In this document: positions 27,872 to 36,934 of the stretch, piece after piece | How positions within the stretch are numbered: position 1 is the first letter of the stretch | How the letters are laid out: the number at the start of each line of letters is the position of its first letter | DNA from: Methylobacterium sp. E-045 | Lineage (GTDB): Bacteria > Pseudomonadota > Alphaproteobacteria > Rhizobiales > Beijerinckiaceae | Reading direction: 5' to 3' | Length of the DNA: 64,000 bases | Assembly: GCF_022829685.1 (NCBI RefSeq) | Contig: NZ_JAKSYE010000085.1 | Location: 248,001 to 312,000, forward strand | Notes under the pieces: model-generated | Database searches by the model: none | Seen by the model: only the letters and a program-made list of their open reading frames with translations | What the model was told of the DNA's origin: nothing | Program-made: the position numbers and the translations under genes

Positions 27872-29839
27872 CTACTCGGCGGGCATCGGCTCCGGAACGA
27901 CGGGCCTGCTCGATTGAGGAGCCGCACGATCCACGGACAGCGACACCTCCTCGTCGGCTCGCCTCTCCTCCGCCCGCTTGAGGATCTCGCGGGCCTCGTC
28001 GGCCTCGCGCTGGCGGCTCCAGAGCGAGGCATAGACGGCGCCGAGATCGAGCAAAGTCTGATGGTCGCCGCGCTCGACGATCACCCCCCGGTCGAGGACG
28101 ATGATCTCGTCGGCATTGACCACCGTCGACAGGCGGTGGGCGATGACGAGGGTGGTCCGGCCACGGCTCACCTTGTCGAGGGCGTCCTGGATCTCGCGCT
28201 CGGTGAAGGAATCCAGCGCCGAGGTGGCCTCGTCGAGGACCAGGATCGGCGGCCCCTTGAGGATCGTGCGCGCGATGGCGACGCGCTGTTTCTCGCCGCC
28301 CGAGAGCTTCAGACCGCGCTCGCCCACGGGTGTGTCGTAGCCCTCCGGCAGGGCGGAGACGAAGCGATCGATCTGCGCCAGGCGCGCCGCTTCACGCACC
28401 GCCCCGTCGCTCGCATCCCATTGGCCATAGCGGATGTTGTAGCCGATCGTGTCGTTGAACAGCACGGTGTCCTGAGGGACCATGCCGATGGCGGCCCTGA
28501 GACTCCCCTGTTCGACTCCGGCGATGTCCTGGCCGTCGATGACGATGCGCCCTGATTGCGGCTCGTAGAACCGGAACAGCAGCCGCGAAAGGGTCGACTT
28601 GCCCGCCCCCGACGGGCCGACGATGGCGATCGTGCGCCCGGCCGGCACCTCGAAGCTGACGCCGCGCAGGATCGGCCGCGCCGGATCGTAGGCGAAGCGG
28701 ACATCCTCGAACCGGACCACGCCGTCCGAGACGGAGAGGGGTTTCGCGCCCGGCCTGTCGGCGATCTCGGGGTTGCGGTGCAGGATCTGGAACATGTCGT
28801 CGATGTCGATCAACGCCTGTTTGATCTCGCGGTAGATCATGCCCATGAAGTTGAGCGGCATGGAGAGCTGGACCAGCATCGTGTTGACGAGGACGAAGCC
28901 ACCGAGCGTCGTGCGCCCGGCCATGATGTCCCGTGCCGCGAGCCACATCACGACGGTCATGCCGATGGTAAAGATCAGAGCCTGACCGGCATTGAGCACG
29001 GCGAGCGAGACGTAGGTCTGAGTCGAGGCCTTCTCGTATTTGGCCATGGAGCCATCGTAACGCTCCGCCTCGCGCCTCTCGGCGCCGAAATACTTCACCG
29101 TCTCGAAGTTGAGCAGCGAATCCACCGCCTTGGTGTTGGCATCGGTGTCCGAATTGTTCATCCGACGGCGGATCTCGATGCGCCACTGCGTCGCCTTCCA
29201 GGTAAAGGCGAGATAGGCCGACACCATGACGAAGACGACGAACGAGTATAGCCAGTCGAATTCATAGGCGAGGACGCCGATGACGAGGAGGAACTCGACG
29301 ATGGTGGGAACCAGCGTGAGCACCATCAGGCGCGAGAGTTCCTCGATGCCGCCGCGGCCGCGCTCCAGTACGCGGGTGAGGCCGCCGGTCTTGCGCTCGA
29401 GGTGGAAGCGCAGGGAGAGCCGATGCATGTGCTCGAAGGTCTGGAGCGCGAGGCGGCGCACCGCATGCATCGCCACCTTGGCGAAGAGCCCGTCGCGTAC
29501 CTGGGTCAGCACGGCCATGATCACGCGCGACAGGCCGTAGAGCCCGATCATCAGCATCGGTGCGGCGAACAGGCCCGTGGGGAGCGTGGCACCGAGGCCG
29601 TCCTTGTCCCCCACGGCCGCCACGAGGGCGTCCGTCGCCCATTTGAAGGTGAAGGGCGTCAGCATCGTCACGAATTTCGCGACGAGGAGGAGGCCGAAGG
29701 CGAGGAAGACGCGCCGCTGCAGGTCCGGCCGAGTATGGGGCCAGAGATAGGGCCACAGGCGCCGATACGTGGCGAACAGGCCGGGGCGTTCGGGCGGCGT
29801 CGTGCCGCCGCCCGCCACGGGGGTGGGATCGGTGCTCAT
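27872..29839 (-). CDS. Atm1-type ABC exporter
   Basis: A 655-aa half-transporter with six membrane segments then an ATPase domain, close to the Atm1/ABCB7 group. Bacterial members export glutathione conjugates and glutathione-metal complexes. The markers are the N-terminal TYRRLWPYLWP, DSLLNFETVKYFGAERREAERY in the coupling region (typical of Atm1), Walker A GPSGAGKST, signature LSGGEKQR and Walker B ILVLDEATSALD. ATG 29839 is used. It stands alone; about 210 bases separate it from the carrier-protein operon. Confidence 0.93.
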   Translation of the reverse strand: MSTDPTPVAGGGTTPPERPGLFATYRRLWPYLWPHTRPDLQRRVFLAFGLLLVAKFVTMLTPFTFKWATDALVAAVGDKDGLGATLPTGLFAAPMLMIGLYGLSRVIMAVLTQVRDGLFAKVAMHAVRRLALQTFEHMHRLSLRFHLERKTGGLTRVLERGRGGIEELSRLMVLTLVPTIVEFLLVIGVLAYEFDWLYSFVVFVMVSAYLAFTWKATQWRIEIRRRMNNSDTDANTKAVDSLLNFETVKYFGAERREAERYDGSMAKYEKASTQTYVSLAVLNAGQALIFTIGMTVVMWLAARDIMAGRTTLGGFVLVNTMLVQLSMPLNFMGMIYREIKQALIDIDDMFQILHRNPEIADRPGAKPLSVSDGVVRFEDVRFAYDPARPILRGVSFEVPAGRTIAIVGPSGAGKSTLSRLLFRFYEPQSGRIVIDGQDIAGVEQGSLRAAIGMVPQDTVLFNDTIGYNIRYGQWDASDGAVREAARLAQIDRFVSALPEGYDTPVGERGLKLSGGEKQRVAIARTILKGPPILVLDEATSALDSFTEREIQDALDKVSRGRTTLVIAHRLSTVVNADEIIVLDRGVIVERGDHQTLLDLGAVYASLWSRQREADEAREILKRAEERRADEEVSLSVDRAAPQSSRPVVPEPMPAE

Positions 29840-29955
29840 TCAGGCAGACTCGGGGTGAACAATTCAGCCCCCGATATAGTCCCTCGAACCGTTCCAGACA
29901 GGCACCCGGCGGCGCAGGTCCGGGATGCAGGATGCGCGGCGCCGGCCGACGCGCC

Positions 29956-31647
29956 TCAACTGCGGCGCTTGTCCTCTGGCAGGGTGGACGCGCTCTCTGA
30001 CGGAACGACGAAGATCTGGCCGGGATAGATCAGGTCGGGATTGCGGATTTGCGGCTGGTTGGCGTCGAAGATCACCGTGTACCGGGTGCCCTTTCCATAG
30101 ACGCGCCGGCTGATCTGCCAGAGGCTGTCACCGCGCGTGATCCGGGCGGTGTTGATCTCCGGCACGAACACGGACTCGGTCGGAGCCTCAGCCTGAACCT
30201 GGGCCGCCGGAACCTGGGCCGCCGGAACCTTGGCCGCGGCCACTCCGGCCTCGCCCGTGGTGGGCCCCGGCTGCGACCGGCCCACCGTCATGGGAGAGGC
30301 AGGCGCGCTCGGGGAGGCATCCTGCGGCGCCCCCTGGACCGGACGCCCGGAAGCGGCTGGATGGCTCCCGTCGGTCTGGGCTACGGCCGACTTGGCATGT
30401 ACCCTCCCCGCCAGCGCCGCGCTCGGCGACGGTTTGGCCGAGAGGGCCGGCGTCGACAGGGCCGCTACGCCGCCGGAAGGCGCCTCCTGCCCGGTGCCGA
30501 GAGCAGGCTTTGCCGCAACCGGCATGGCGAAGCCGACTTCGGACCGGTTCTTCACCTTGCCCGAGACGGGGTCGACCTGATCGATGCGGATCCGGTAATC
30601 CCCTGGGGCGACGCCGCGCCCGATCGTGAACGAGACCCGCCCGTCGGTACCGACGCTCCCGGGGGCGATGAGAGTGTCGTTGATGTAGAGGCGGACGGTG
30701 GCGCCAGCCGGTGCCTGTCCGGTCACGAAGAGACGCCCGCCCTCCTCCGCATCGACGCTGACGACCTTGACCGGCACGGTGTCCGGCTTGCGCGCATCGA
30801 GTCCCTCCGGCTTTGCCGCCTCGGAGCTGCCGGCGCCTAACTTGGCACTCTCGGATTTGCCCTCGAGGGTTTTGCCGGCACGGTCCTTGACGGGATCGGC
30901 GGTCCGGCCCGCAGCGCCGGCCGAGGCCGGGTCGGCGCCTTTCGGAGCGTTCGCCGCCACCTTGGCCGAAGCCGCATCCGCTGCACGATCCGGCTGCGAC
31001 AGGACGACGGTGGGTTTGTCGGGAGACGTCAGCGCGATGAGGGGCTTCGTGGTGCGGTCGGCGGAGACCACCACCATGACGGTCTCCCGCGCCTGCCGCC
31101 CCTGGCCGTCAGGCCCGATGGAACTCAGCGTGATCTCGCTGTTACCGACGGGGAGCGCAGGCGGGACGATGGCAAACTGGCCGGACGGGTCGATGAGCGC
31201 ACGGGCAATCGGGTGGTTGTCGCGCAGCATCTCGACCGTGGTATTGGGCGTTCCGCGACCGGCGATCACGGTCTCGCCCGTCGGCTCGACGCGGATGATG
31301 TCGAAGGTCGGAGCCTGCGCCTGATCCTGCGCGGCGGGCGGATTGCCCGTCTGCCCGGTGGCGCCCCTTCCTCCCGACGAGGACTTTCCCGGCGTCGTCG
31401 AAGCGCCCTCCTCGCGCCGCGCGGGCGGGGTCACCGGCGAGCCGGCAGCGGCGGGCGATTCCGCGGCCCGCGATTCGGGGGTGCTGGTCTCCTTCGGCTG
31501 GGGCAGTGCCGCGGCGGCCACGGGCTGCCTGTCGCCCTGTGCACGCTTGAGCATTTCGCCTGCGCCGAACAACACGACGACCAGGGCGAACCCGGCCAGC
31601 AGGCCACCACCCGCGAGAATCAGGCCTCGCCGCCACTGCGCCGTCAT
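29956..31647 (-). CDS. LysM peptidoglycan-binding protein with N-terminal anchor
   Basis: A 563-aa protein with a cytoplasmic start, one membrane anchor (LILAGGGLLAGFALVVVLFGAG, about residues 9-30), long Ala/Pro/Lys-rich linkers, two Ig/bacterial-adhesion-like modules (VTGQAPAGATVRLYINDTLI is one), and a C-terminal LysM domain (ITRGDSLWQISRRVYG to IYPGQIFVVP) that binds peptidoglycan. It probably links the inner membrane to the wall. ATG 31647 has a G-rich leader. A triple 15-base tandem repeat at 30196-30240 encodes (VPAAQ)n in the linker. Confidence 0.85.
   Translation of the reverse strand: MTAQWRRGLILAGGGLLAGFALVVVLFGAGEMLKRAQGDRQPVAAAALPQPKETSTPESRAAESPAAAGSPVTPPARREEGASTTPGKSSSGGRGATGQTGNPPAAQDQAQAPTFDIIRVEPTGETVIAGRGTPNTTVEMLRDNHPIARALIDPSGQFAIVPPALPVGNSEITLSSIGPDGQGRQARETVMVVVSADRTTKPLIALTSPDKPTVVLSQPDRAADAASAKVAANAPKGADPASAGAAGRTADPVKDRAGKTLEGKSESAKLGAGSSEAAKPEGLDARKPDTVPVKVVSVDAEEGGRLFVTGQAPAGATVRLYINDTLIAPGSVGTDGRVSFTIGRGVAPGDYRIRIDQVDPVSGKVKNRSEVGFAMPVAAKPALGTGQEAPSGGVAALSTPALSAKPSPSAALAGRVHAKSAVAQTDGSHPAASGRPVQGAPQDASPSAPASPMTVGRSQPGPTTGEAGVAAAKVPAAQVPAAQVQAEAPTESVFVPEINTARITRGDSLWQISRRVYGKGTRYTVIFDANQPQIRNPDLIYPGQIFVVPSESASTLPEDKRRS
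30196..30240. repeat. 15-bp tandem repeat inside the LysM gene
   Basis: Two exact units AACCTGGGCCGCCGG (30196-30210, 30211-30225) and a third diverged unit (30226-30240) encode VPAAQ repeats on the minus strand. Length variation here would stay in frame. Confidence 0.8.
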
Positions 31648-31861
31648 GGCACCCCACCCCCCAAAACCCTCGACTTTGCGGCAGATAACATCGTCGGGTT
31701 TCGACTCTGGCTGTCGACAAAACGTCGATTGATGGCGACATACTAGCCGACATGACCTCAACACCAAATCGCGCTTCCCCCCAACAGGCGGGATCTTTCA
31801 CGACATCAGCAGTTTGGCCCTGGGATGGCGCCTCCCTGCCCCTCACCGGGGGAGCCTCGGC

Positions 31862-32458
31862 ATGGCCCCGGTGAAAACCGTCTGCGTCTATTGCGGCTCG
31901 GGCTTCGGCGGCGATCCGGCCTTCGCCGAGGCCGCGGCGGCGCTTGGCCGTGCCCTGGCGGAAGCCGGGCTCGGCCTCGTCTATGGCGGCGGCAATGTCG
32001 GGCTGATGGGCACGGTGGCGCAGGCGGTGCTCGATGCCGGCGGCCACGTCACCGGCATCATCCCCGACTTCCTGAAATCGCGGGAGCGGATGCTGGACGC
32101 CATTCAGGAGACCATCGTCGTCGGCGACATGCATACCCGCAAGCGGCTGATGTTCGAGCGGTCCGATGCCTTCGTCGCCTTGCCCGGCGGCATCGGCACC
32201 CTGGAGGAACTCGTAGAGCAGCTCACCTGGGCGCAGCTCGGCCAGCACAAGAAGCCGATCCTGCTGCTCTCCATCTCGGATTTCTGGACGCCGCTGCTGA
32301 CGCTCCTCGAGCACATGCGCGACCAGGGCTTCATCCGCGAGGGGTTGGAACTCAACTACCTCGTGGCGAAGGACTCCGCCGAGGTCATCGACCTCCTGCG
32401 CACCGAATCGACGGAGACCTCGCCGGAGGCGGAGGCCTTTGTGGCCGAGCGGCTCTGA
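31862..32458 (+). CDS. LOG family protein (cytokinin riboside 5'-monophosphate phosphoribohydrolase)
   Basis: A 198-aa LOG/YvdD-type Rossmann enzyme that cleaves nucleoside 5'-monophosphates to base plus ribose 5-phosphate; plant and bacterial LOGs release active cytokinins. The two family motifs are present: YGGGNVGLMG and PGGIGTLEE, with the catalytic Arg in HTRKRLMFERSDAFV. ATG 31862 is preceded by GGGGGAG. Methylobacteria are known to make cytokinins (largely by tRNA turnover), so this enzyme is relevant to plant association. It is divergent from the LysM gene. Confidence 0.92.
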   Translation: MAPVKTVCVYCGSGFGGDPAFAEAAAALGRALAEAGLGLVYGGGNVGLMGTVAQAVLDAGGHVTGIIPDFLKSRERMLDAIQETIVVGDMHTRKRLMFERSDAFVALPGGIGTLEELVEQLTWAQLGQHKKPILLLSISDFWTPLLTLLEHMRDQGFIREGLELNYLVAKDSAEVIDLLRTESTETSPEAEAFVAERL

Positions 32459-32486
32459 TGGCGCGAGGTCCTCACCGCGCCACCCC

Positions 32487-32530
32487 TTAGAGCATTTTCC
32501 GTAATCTCTGGATCACGGAAAATGCTCTAA
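32487..32530. repeat. 16-bp inverted repeat (palindromic element)
   Basis: TTAGAGCATTTTCCGT (32487-32502) and its exact reverse complement (32515-32530) flank a 12-base loop, 28 bases after the LOG stop. It can act as a terminator-like hairpin. It is part of the longer repeat that continues to 32593. Confidence 0.8.
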
Positions 32531-32542
32531 CCTGCTGTGTGG

Positions 32543-32593
32543 TCGCAATTTCTTCACGCGAGCCGGCATCCACCTCGCTTGAAAATGCTCTAG
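32543..32593 (+). repeat. Dispersed repeat, copy 2
   Basis: It aligns to 4277-4327 (35 of 51 bases by hand count; identical CCGGCATCCA core). It ends in GAAAATGCTCTAG, a third copy of the palindrome half next door. Position between LOG (plus) and dctM (minus stop) is fully intergenic. Confidence 0.65.
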
Positions 32594-32655
32594 CGTGTCA
32601 TCGCGGTTCCACCTCCCCCCTGGTCGGGGAGAGGTGGGATTGTGTGCCTCTCCCC

Positions 32656-34008
32656 TCACCGCGTCGAGGGCAGCAGCCAGTTCGGCAGCCACATGGCGAT
32701 GCCGGGAACGAGGCAGAGGATCAGGATGGCGACGGCCATCAGGATCACGAAGGGCAACGTGCCCCAGATGATGTCCTTCAAGGGGATGTCGGGAGCGATG
32801 TTCTTGATGACGAAGATGTTGAGGCCCACCGGCGGGTGGATGAGCCCCATCTCCATGGTGATGGTCATCACCACGCCGAACCAGACGAGGTCGAACCCGG
32901 CAGCCTTCAGGGGCGGCAGGATGATCGGCGCCGTCATCAGGATGATCGAGACCGGCGGCAGGAAGAAGCCGAGCAGGATCACGAGGCCGAGGATCGTCAC
33001 CAGCAGCACCCACTTCGACAGCTGCATTGCCACGATGGCGGCGGCCGCCGATTGCGAGATGTGCAGGTAGCTCATCACGTAGGCGTAGAGGAGCGACATG
33101 CCGATGATAAGCATCAGCATGGTGGATTCCCGCAGGGTCGCCGCAAGGATCGGGTTCACGTCCCTGGGTCGCCAGACACCGTAGATGACGGCGATGAGGC
33201 CAAGCGCCAGCAGGCCGCCGAGGCCCGCAGTCTCGGAGGGCGTGGCGTAGCCGCCATAGAGCGCCACCATCACGCCGGTGAGCAGGATCACGAAGGGCAG
33301 CACGCGGGGCAGCGTCGAGAAGCGCTGACGCATGCTGTAGGTGTCTTCCGCAAGGATGGCCGAGGCGGTGCCATGGCGCTCGTAGGCGTCCTTCGCGGCG
33401 GCATATTCCGAGCGGAAGCGGTAGACCGACCAGGCGGCGAACAGGCCGACCAGCAGCAGCCCCGGCCCGATGCCGGCGAGGAACAGTCGCCCGAGCGACT
33501 GCTCGGCGGCCACCGCATAGAGGATCATGGTGATCGAGGGCGGCAGCAGGATGCCCAACGTACCGCCCGCCGCGATGATGCCGGCGGCAAAGCCCGGCGA
33601 GTAGCCGCGCTTGCGCATCTCCGGAATGCCCGCCGAGCCGATGGCCGAGCAGGTGGCGGGCGAGGATCCCGCCATGGCGGCGAACAGCGCACAGGCGAAG
33701 ACGTTGGCGATGCCGAGGCCGCCCGGAATCCTGTGCATCCAGGCATGCATGGCCGAGTAGAGGTCCTGGCCTGCCTTGGACCGGCCGATGGCCGCGCCCT
33801 TCAGGATGAAGAGCGGGATCGACAGCAGGGTGATGGAGGCCATCTCCTCGTAGACGTTCTGCGCCACTGTATCGAGGGAGGCGCCCGGCATGAAGAAGAA
33901 CATGAAGGCCAGGGCGACGAAGCCCAGGGCGAAGGCGATGGGGATGCCGGCGAGCATCGCGCTGAGCGTCGCGCCCGCATAGAGGAAGCCGATGGCCGCG
34001 ACGCTCAT
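32656..34008 (-). CDS. dctM: TRAP transporter large permease DctM
   Basis: The 450-aa large membrane subunit of a tripartite ATP-independent periplasmic (TRAP) transporter. It has repeated hydrophobic segments and typical DctM segments: FACALFAAMAGSSPATCSAIGSAGIPEM, GGTLGILLPPSITMILYA, and the mirror-image VTILGLVILLGFFLPPVSIILMTAPI. ATG 34008 overlaps the dctQ stop (ATGA). It works with the next two genes; substrate is a carboxylate of unknown identity. Confidence 0.95.
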   Translation of the reverse strand: MSVAAIGFLYAGATLSAMLAGIPIAFALGFVALAFMFFFMPGASLDTVAQNVYEEMASITLLSIPLFILKGAAIGRSKAGQDLYSAMHAWMHRIPGGLGIANVFACALFAAMAGSSPATCSAIGSAGIPEMRKRGYSPGFAAGIIAAGGTLGILLPPSITMILYAVAAEQSLGRLFLAGIGPGLLLVGLFAAWSVYRFRSEYAAAKDAYERHGTASAILAEDTYSMRQRFSTLPRVLPFVILLTGVMVALYGGYATPSETAGLGGLLALGLIAVIYGVWRPRDVNPILAATLRESTMLMLIIGMSLLYAYVMSYLHISQSAAAAIVAMQLSKWVLLVTILGLVILLGFFLPPVSIILMTAPIILPPLKAAGFDLVWFGVVMTITMEMGLIHPPVGLNIFVIKNIAPDIPLKDIIWGTLPFVILMAVAILILCLVPGIAMWLPNWLLPSTR

Positions 34009-34649
34009 GGGTGGTTGCCCGTCTTCAGAGGAGTCTTGTTGAGATCGGCGCCGAGGCCGACCTTCGGATTGGCCCAGCCGGCAGCGCGCGGACCGTAGGT
34101 CAGGGCCTCGACGATCTGCAGCAGGAACTGCAGGCCGAGGAAGGTCATGCCCACCGCCATGAGCGCGTAGGGAATCCACAGGGGCGGCCCCCAGGAGGAT
34201 TGCGAGACCTGGCCGTCGATCCAGGCCTCGTGCAGCAGGGTCCAGCTCTTCCAGGCGAAGAACGTCACGAACACGATGCTGATGATGTCGGCCATCAGCA
34301 GGCGGGCCCGGTTCACGCGGGGCGAAAGCAGGCCGCTCAGGGCCTCGATCGCCACGTGCCCGCGCTTGGCCTGCACGGCGGCAGCGGAGAAGAACGTGGC
34401 GCCCACGATGAGGAACACCGCCATCTCGTCCTGCCAGTCGGTCGGCTCGTGCAGGGCGTAGCGCACGAGCACGCTATAGCTGAGCACGAGGCAGGCGCAG
34501 ACCAGGGCGATGCCGCCGAGCAGCATGATCACCCGGTTGATGGCCTTCATGCCCCGGTCGAGATGCCCGAGGATCCCGGGGATCCGCGGCTCGGGCGCCA
34601 TCGTGGCGGTCTCTGAAGCGGCCGAGGCCGCGTCGAAGGCGTGGCTCAC
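34005..34649 (-). CDS. dctQ: TRAP transporter small permease DctQ
   Basis: The 214-aa small membrane subunit, with about four hydrophobic segments (RVIMLLGGIALVCACLVLSYSV; MAVFLIVGATFFSAAAVQ; MADIISIVFVTFFAW; YALMAVGMTFLGLQFLLQ) and the family-typical WQDEMA and RGHVAIEAL. It starts with GTG at 34649, overlapping the dctP TGA, and its stop overlaps the dctM ATG. Confidence 0.93.
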   Translation of the reverse strand: MSHAFDAASAASETATMAPEPRIPGILGHLDRGMKAINRVIMLLGGIALVCACLVLSYSVLVRYALHEPTDWQDEMAVFLIVGATFFSAAAVQAKRGHVAIEALSGLLSPRVNRARLLMADIISIVFVTFFAWKSWTLLHEAWIDGQVSQSSWGPPLWIPYALMAVGMTFLGLQFLLQIVEALTYGPRAAGWANPKVGLGADLNKTPLKTGNHP

Positions 34650-35665
34650 GACACCTGCTCCGCCAGCTTGAGGAGTTCGGCGCAGCTCGCCGACTTGCCG
34701 GCGAAGTCCTTCCAGGCGGTCTCACGGGCAATGTCGCGCCATTGGCCGAGGGTCTTCTCGTCGAGGTTCTGAACCTTCGCTCCGGCCTTGGTGAAGATCT
34801 CCTCGACCTTGGTGTCGTCCGCCTTGGCGCCGGCCTGCCCGAAGGGTTCGAGTTCGGCGCCGATCGCCATGATGAGATCCTGCTGGTCCTTCGGCAGGCG
34901 ATCGAACGCGATCTTCGACATCATGATCGGCTCGAGCATGAACCAGTAGGAGCGCTCGCGCCCCGACGTCAGTGATTTGGACAATTCCTCCAGGCGGAAC
35001 GAGATCAGGCTGGTGGACGAGGTGATGACCGCATCGCAGGCGCCGGTCTGCATCGCGGCGTAGGACTCGCTTGAGGGAATCGACAGGGTGGCCGCGCCGG
35101 CCTGCTTCATCATCAGGTCCATCTCGCGGGATCCGCCGCGGACCTTCAGGCCCTTGGCGTCCGCGGGCGCGTAGAGGGGTCGCTCGCGGCTGGCGACGCC
35201 GCCCGATTGCCAGACCCAGGAGACGAGGAGAATGCCCTTCGAATCGAGGATCTCGGTGATCTTCCGGCCGACCGGAGCCTTCTTCCAGGCGACGGCCTGC
35301 TCGTAGGAGCTCACGAGGGCCGGCATCAGGCCGATGTTCATTTCCGCCACCTCGCCGCCAGCATAGGGGCTCGGGTAGAGGCTCATATCGAGGGCGCCCT
35401 TCCGCATGGCACCGAACTGGGCGTTCGTCTTCATCAGCGACGAGCCCGGATAGACCTGCACTTCCAGCTCCCCCTTCGAGCGCTCGGCCAGGAGAGCAGC
35501 GAACTTGCGGCACATGCGGTCGCGAAAGTCGCCCTCGTCGATGGTGCCGCCGGGGAACTGATGCGAGATCTTCAGGGTCGTCGCTGCCTTGGCCTTCAGG
35601 CCCATCGATAAAATGGCGGGGGCGGCGAGGCCGGATGCGACGAGGGCGCGGCGTGTCAACGTCAT
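34646..35665 (-). CDS. dctP: TRAP transporter substrate-binding protein DctP
   Basis: A 339-aa periplasmic solute receptor. The N terminus MTLTRRALVASGLAAPAILS has twin Arg followed by a hydrophobic core, so export may use Tat. The DctP fold markers are LKISHQFPGGTIDEGDF, KGELEVQVYPGSSL and the ligand-binding loop region LKVRGGSREMDLMMKQAGA, whose Arg normally pairs with the substrate carboxylate. GGGAGAG precedes ATG 35665. It is the first gene of dctPQM and is divergent from a GntR regulator. Confidence 0.94.
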   Translation of the reverse strand: MTLTRRALVASGLAAPAILSMGLKAKAATTLKISHQFPGGTIDEGDFRDRMCRKFAALLAERSKGELEVQVYPGSSLMKTNAQFGAMRKGALDMSLYPSPYAGGEVAEMNIGLMPALVSSYEQAVAWKKAPVGRKITEILDSKGILLVSWVWQSGGVASRERPLYAPADAKGLKVRGGSREMDLMMKQAGAATLSIPSSESYAAMQTGACDAVITSSTSLISFRLEELSKSLTSGRERSYWFMLEPIMMSKIAFDRLPKDQQDLIMAIGAELEPFGQAGAKADDTKVEEIFTKAGAKVQNLDEKTLGQWRDIARETAWKDFAGKSASCAELLKLAEQVS

Positions 35666-35709
35666 GGCGTCTCTCCCGGGCGGACCTTTGCGGTCTCGCT
35701 GTTTTGCGG

Positions 35710-35766
35710 TGCAACATTTATACTGCAACGCCTCTTCGATATACCAACGAACTATGTCTTGTATAT
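35710..35766. promoter_or_regulatory. Divergent promoter/operator region dctP / gntR
   Basis: The 164-base gap is AT-rich against its neighbours. It holds two direct TGCAAC copies (35710-35715, 35724-35729) and an inverted pair ATATAC/GTATAT (35739-35744, 35761-35766). FCD-type GntR proteins usually bind short inverted repeats in such divergent gaps, so the adjacent regulator is the best candidate to bind here. Confidence 0.4.
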
Positions 35767-35829
35767 TTTGTCAACGATATTGAATAATGGACGGCAACGA
35801 ATTTCAAAACGCACAGGGACGGGAACGCC

Positions 35830-36486
35830 ATGACCCGATCGCTCAGCCTCAGACAGACGATCGAGACGGAGATCGTGGATGGTCGGCTGGCCATCGGCTC
35901 TCGTCTCGACGAGACGGAACTCGCGGAGCGATTCGGTGTCTCGCGAACGCCGATCCGCGAGGCTCTGCTGCAACTGGCCATGACCGGCCTCGTGGAGATC
36001 AAGCCGCGCCGGGGCGCCATCGTCAGCGCCCCCGATCCGGAGCTGCTCATCGCGATGTTCGAGACGATGGCCGAGATCGAGGCGTCATGCGGTCGGCTCG
36101 CCGCCCGCCGGCTGATCCCGGCCGACGAGACAGCGCTGAAACAGGCGCTCGCCGCCTGCGCGGCTGCGGCGGCCGACGAGGATCCCGAGACCTACTATCA
36201 GGAGAACTACACCTTCCACACGGTGATCTACCGCGCCTGCCGCAACGACTTCCTGTGCGAGCAGGCGCGGCTTCTCCACCGGCGCCTGACCCCGTTCCGG
36301 AGGATGCAGCTGAGGGCGCGTCACCGGCTGGGGCAATCCCTGGCCGAACACGAAGCCATCGTCGCCGCCATCGTCTCCGGCGACGAGATCGCGGCGTCGG
36401 ACCGCCTGCGCGCCCACGTCATCGTCCAGGGGGACAGATTTTCCGACCTCGTCGCCAGCCTGCGCTCCATCAGCGACGCGGCGTGA
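35830..36486 (+). CDS. GntR family regulator, FCD subfamily (likely TRAP regulator)
   Basis: A 218-aa FadR/FCD-type repressor. The winged helix is at residues 5-70 (DETELAERFGVSRTPIREALLQL, then VEIKPRRGAIV). The FCD ligand domain follows, with His residues in YTFHTVIY, AEHEAIV and RAHVI that usually bind a metal and help bind a carboxylate effector. It is divergent from dctPQM, so it probably controls that operon in response to the transported acid. Confidence 0.92.
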   Translation: MTRSLSLRQTIETEIVDGRLAIGSRLDETELAERFGVSRTPIREALLQLAMTGLVEIKPRRGAIVSAPDPELLIAMFETMAEIEASCGRLAARRLIPADETALKQALAACAAAAADEDPETYYQENYTFHTVIYRACRNDFLCEQARLLHRRLTPFRRMQLRARHRLGQSLAEHEAIVAAIVSGDEIAASDRLRAHVIVQGDRFSDLVASLRSISDAA

Positions 36487-36554
36487 GATCGGCCAAGCGA
36501 CAAGCGTGGGGAGATCGCAGACAGGCTTCCGGGCCAAATCCTAACCATCGCTAG

Positions 36555-36870
36555 GCCATTCTCATGATGGCCTTCGCGTTCTCCGGGGTGTCGCGTCCCA
36601 TCGAGCGGGTGACGGCCGCCATGCGCCGGCCGGGCTCCGGCGATACCGACGTCACCATTCCCGGCACGGGGCGGAAAGACGAGATCGGCGCCATGGCCGT
36701 GACCCTGGACACGGTCCGGGACAATCCGGTCCGTACACGTACCCTGGAGACCGAAGCCGCGCCGCATCGCAGGTGCGGGCCTCCGCCTCCGGACTCTCCC
36801 GGCAATCGGAGCATCTCGACGCGGAAGTGGGGCGATGCCTGGCACCCATCCGTACGGCCTGCAGCGGACA
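36555..36870 (+). pseudogene. Remnant of a methyl-accepting chemotaxis protein (HAMP + tail)
   Basis: One frame (36564-36765) reads as the end of a membrane segment and a HAMP domain: SRPIERVTAAMRR, GDTDVTIPGTGRKDEIGAMAVTLD. Another frame (from about 36768) then reads as the last residues of a receptor, SQVRASASGLSRQSEHLDAEV. The sensor, the first membrane segment and almost the whole signalling domain are missing, and an in-frame stop lies at 36552-36554. It looks like a receptor gene reduced by deletions. Confidence 0.7.
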
Positions 36871-36934
36871 CGGCCGTCGACGCTTCACCGAGAATCCGGG
36901 TCCTAAGGCCGGGTGCCGTCTTCGGGTCGACCCT

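Noticed and set aside
30196..30240. Possible CRISPR-like repeats
   Set aside because: Units are 15 bases, directly adjacent without spacers and encode VPAAQ in frame; this is a coding minisatellite.
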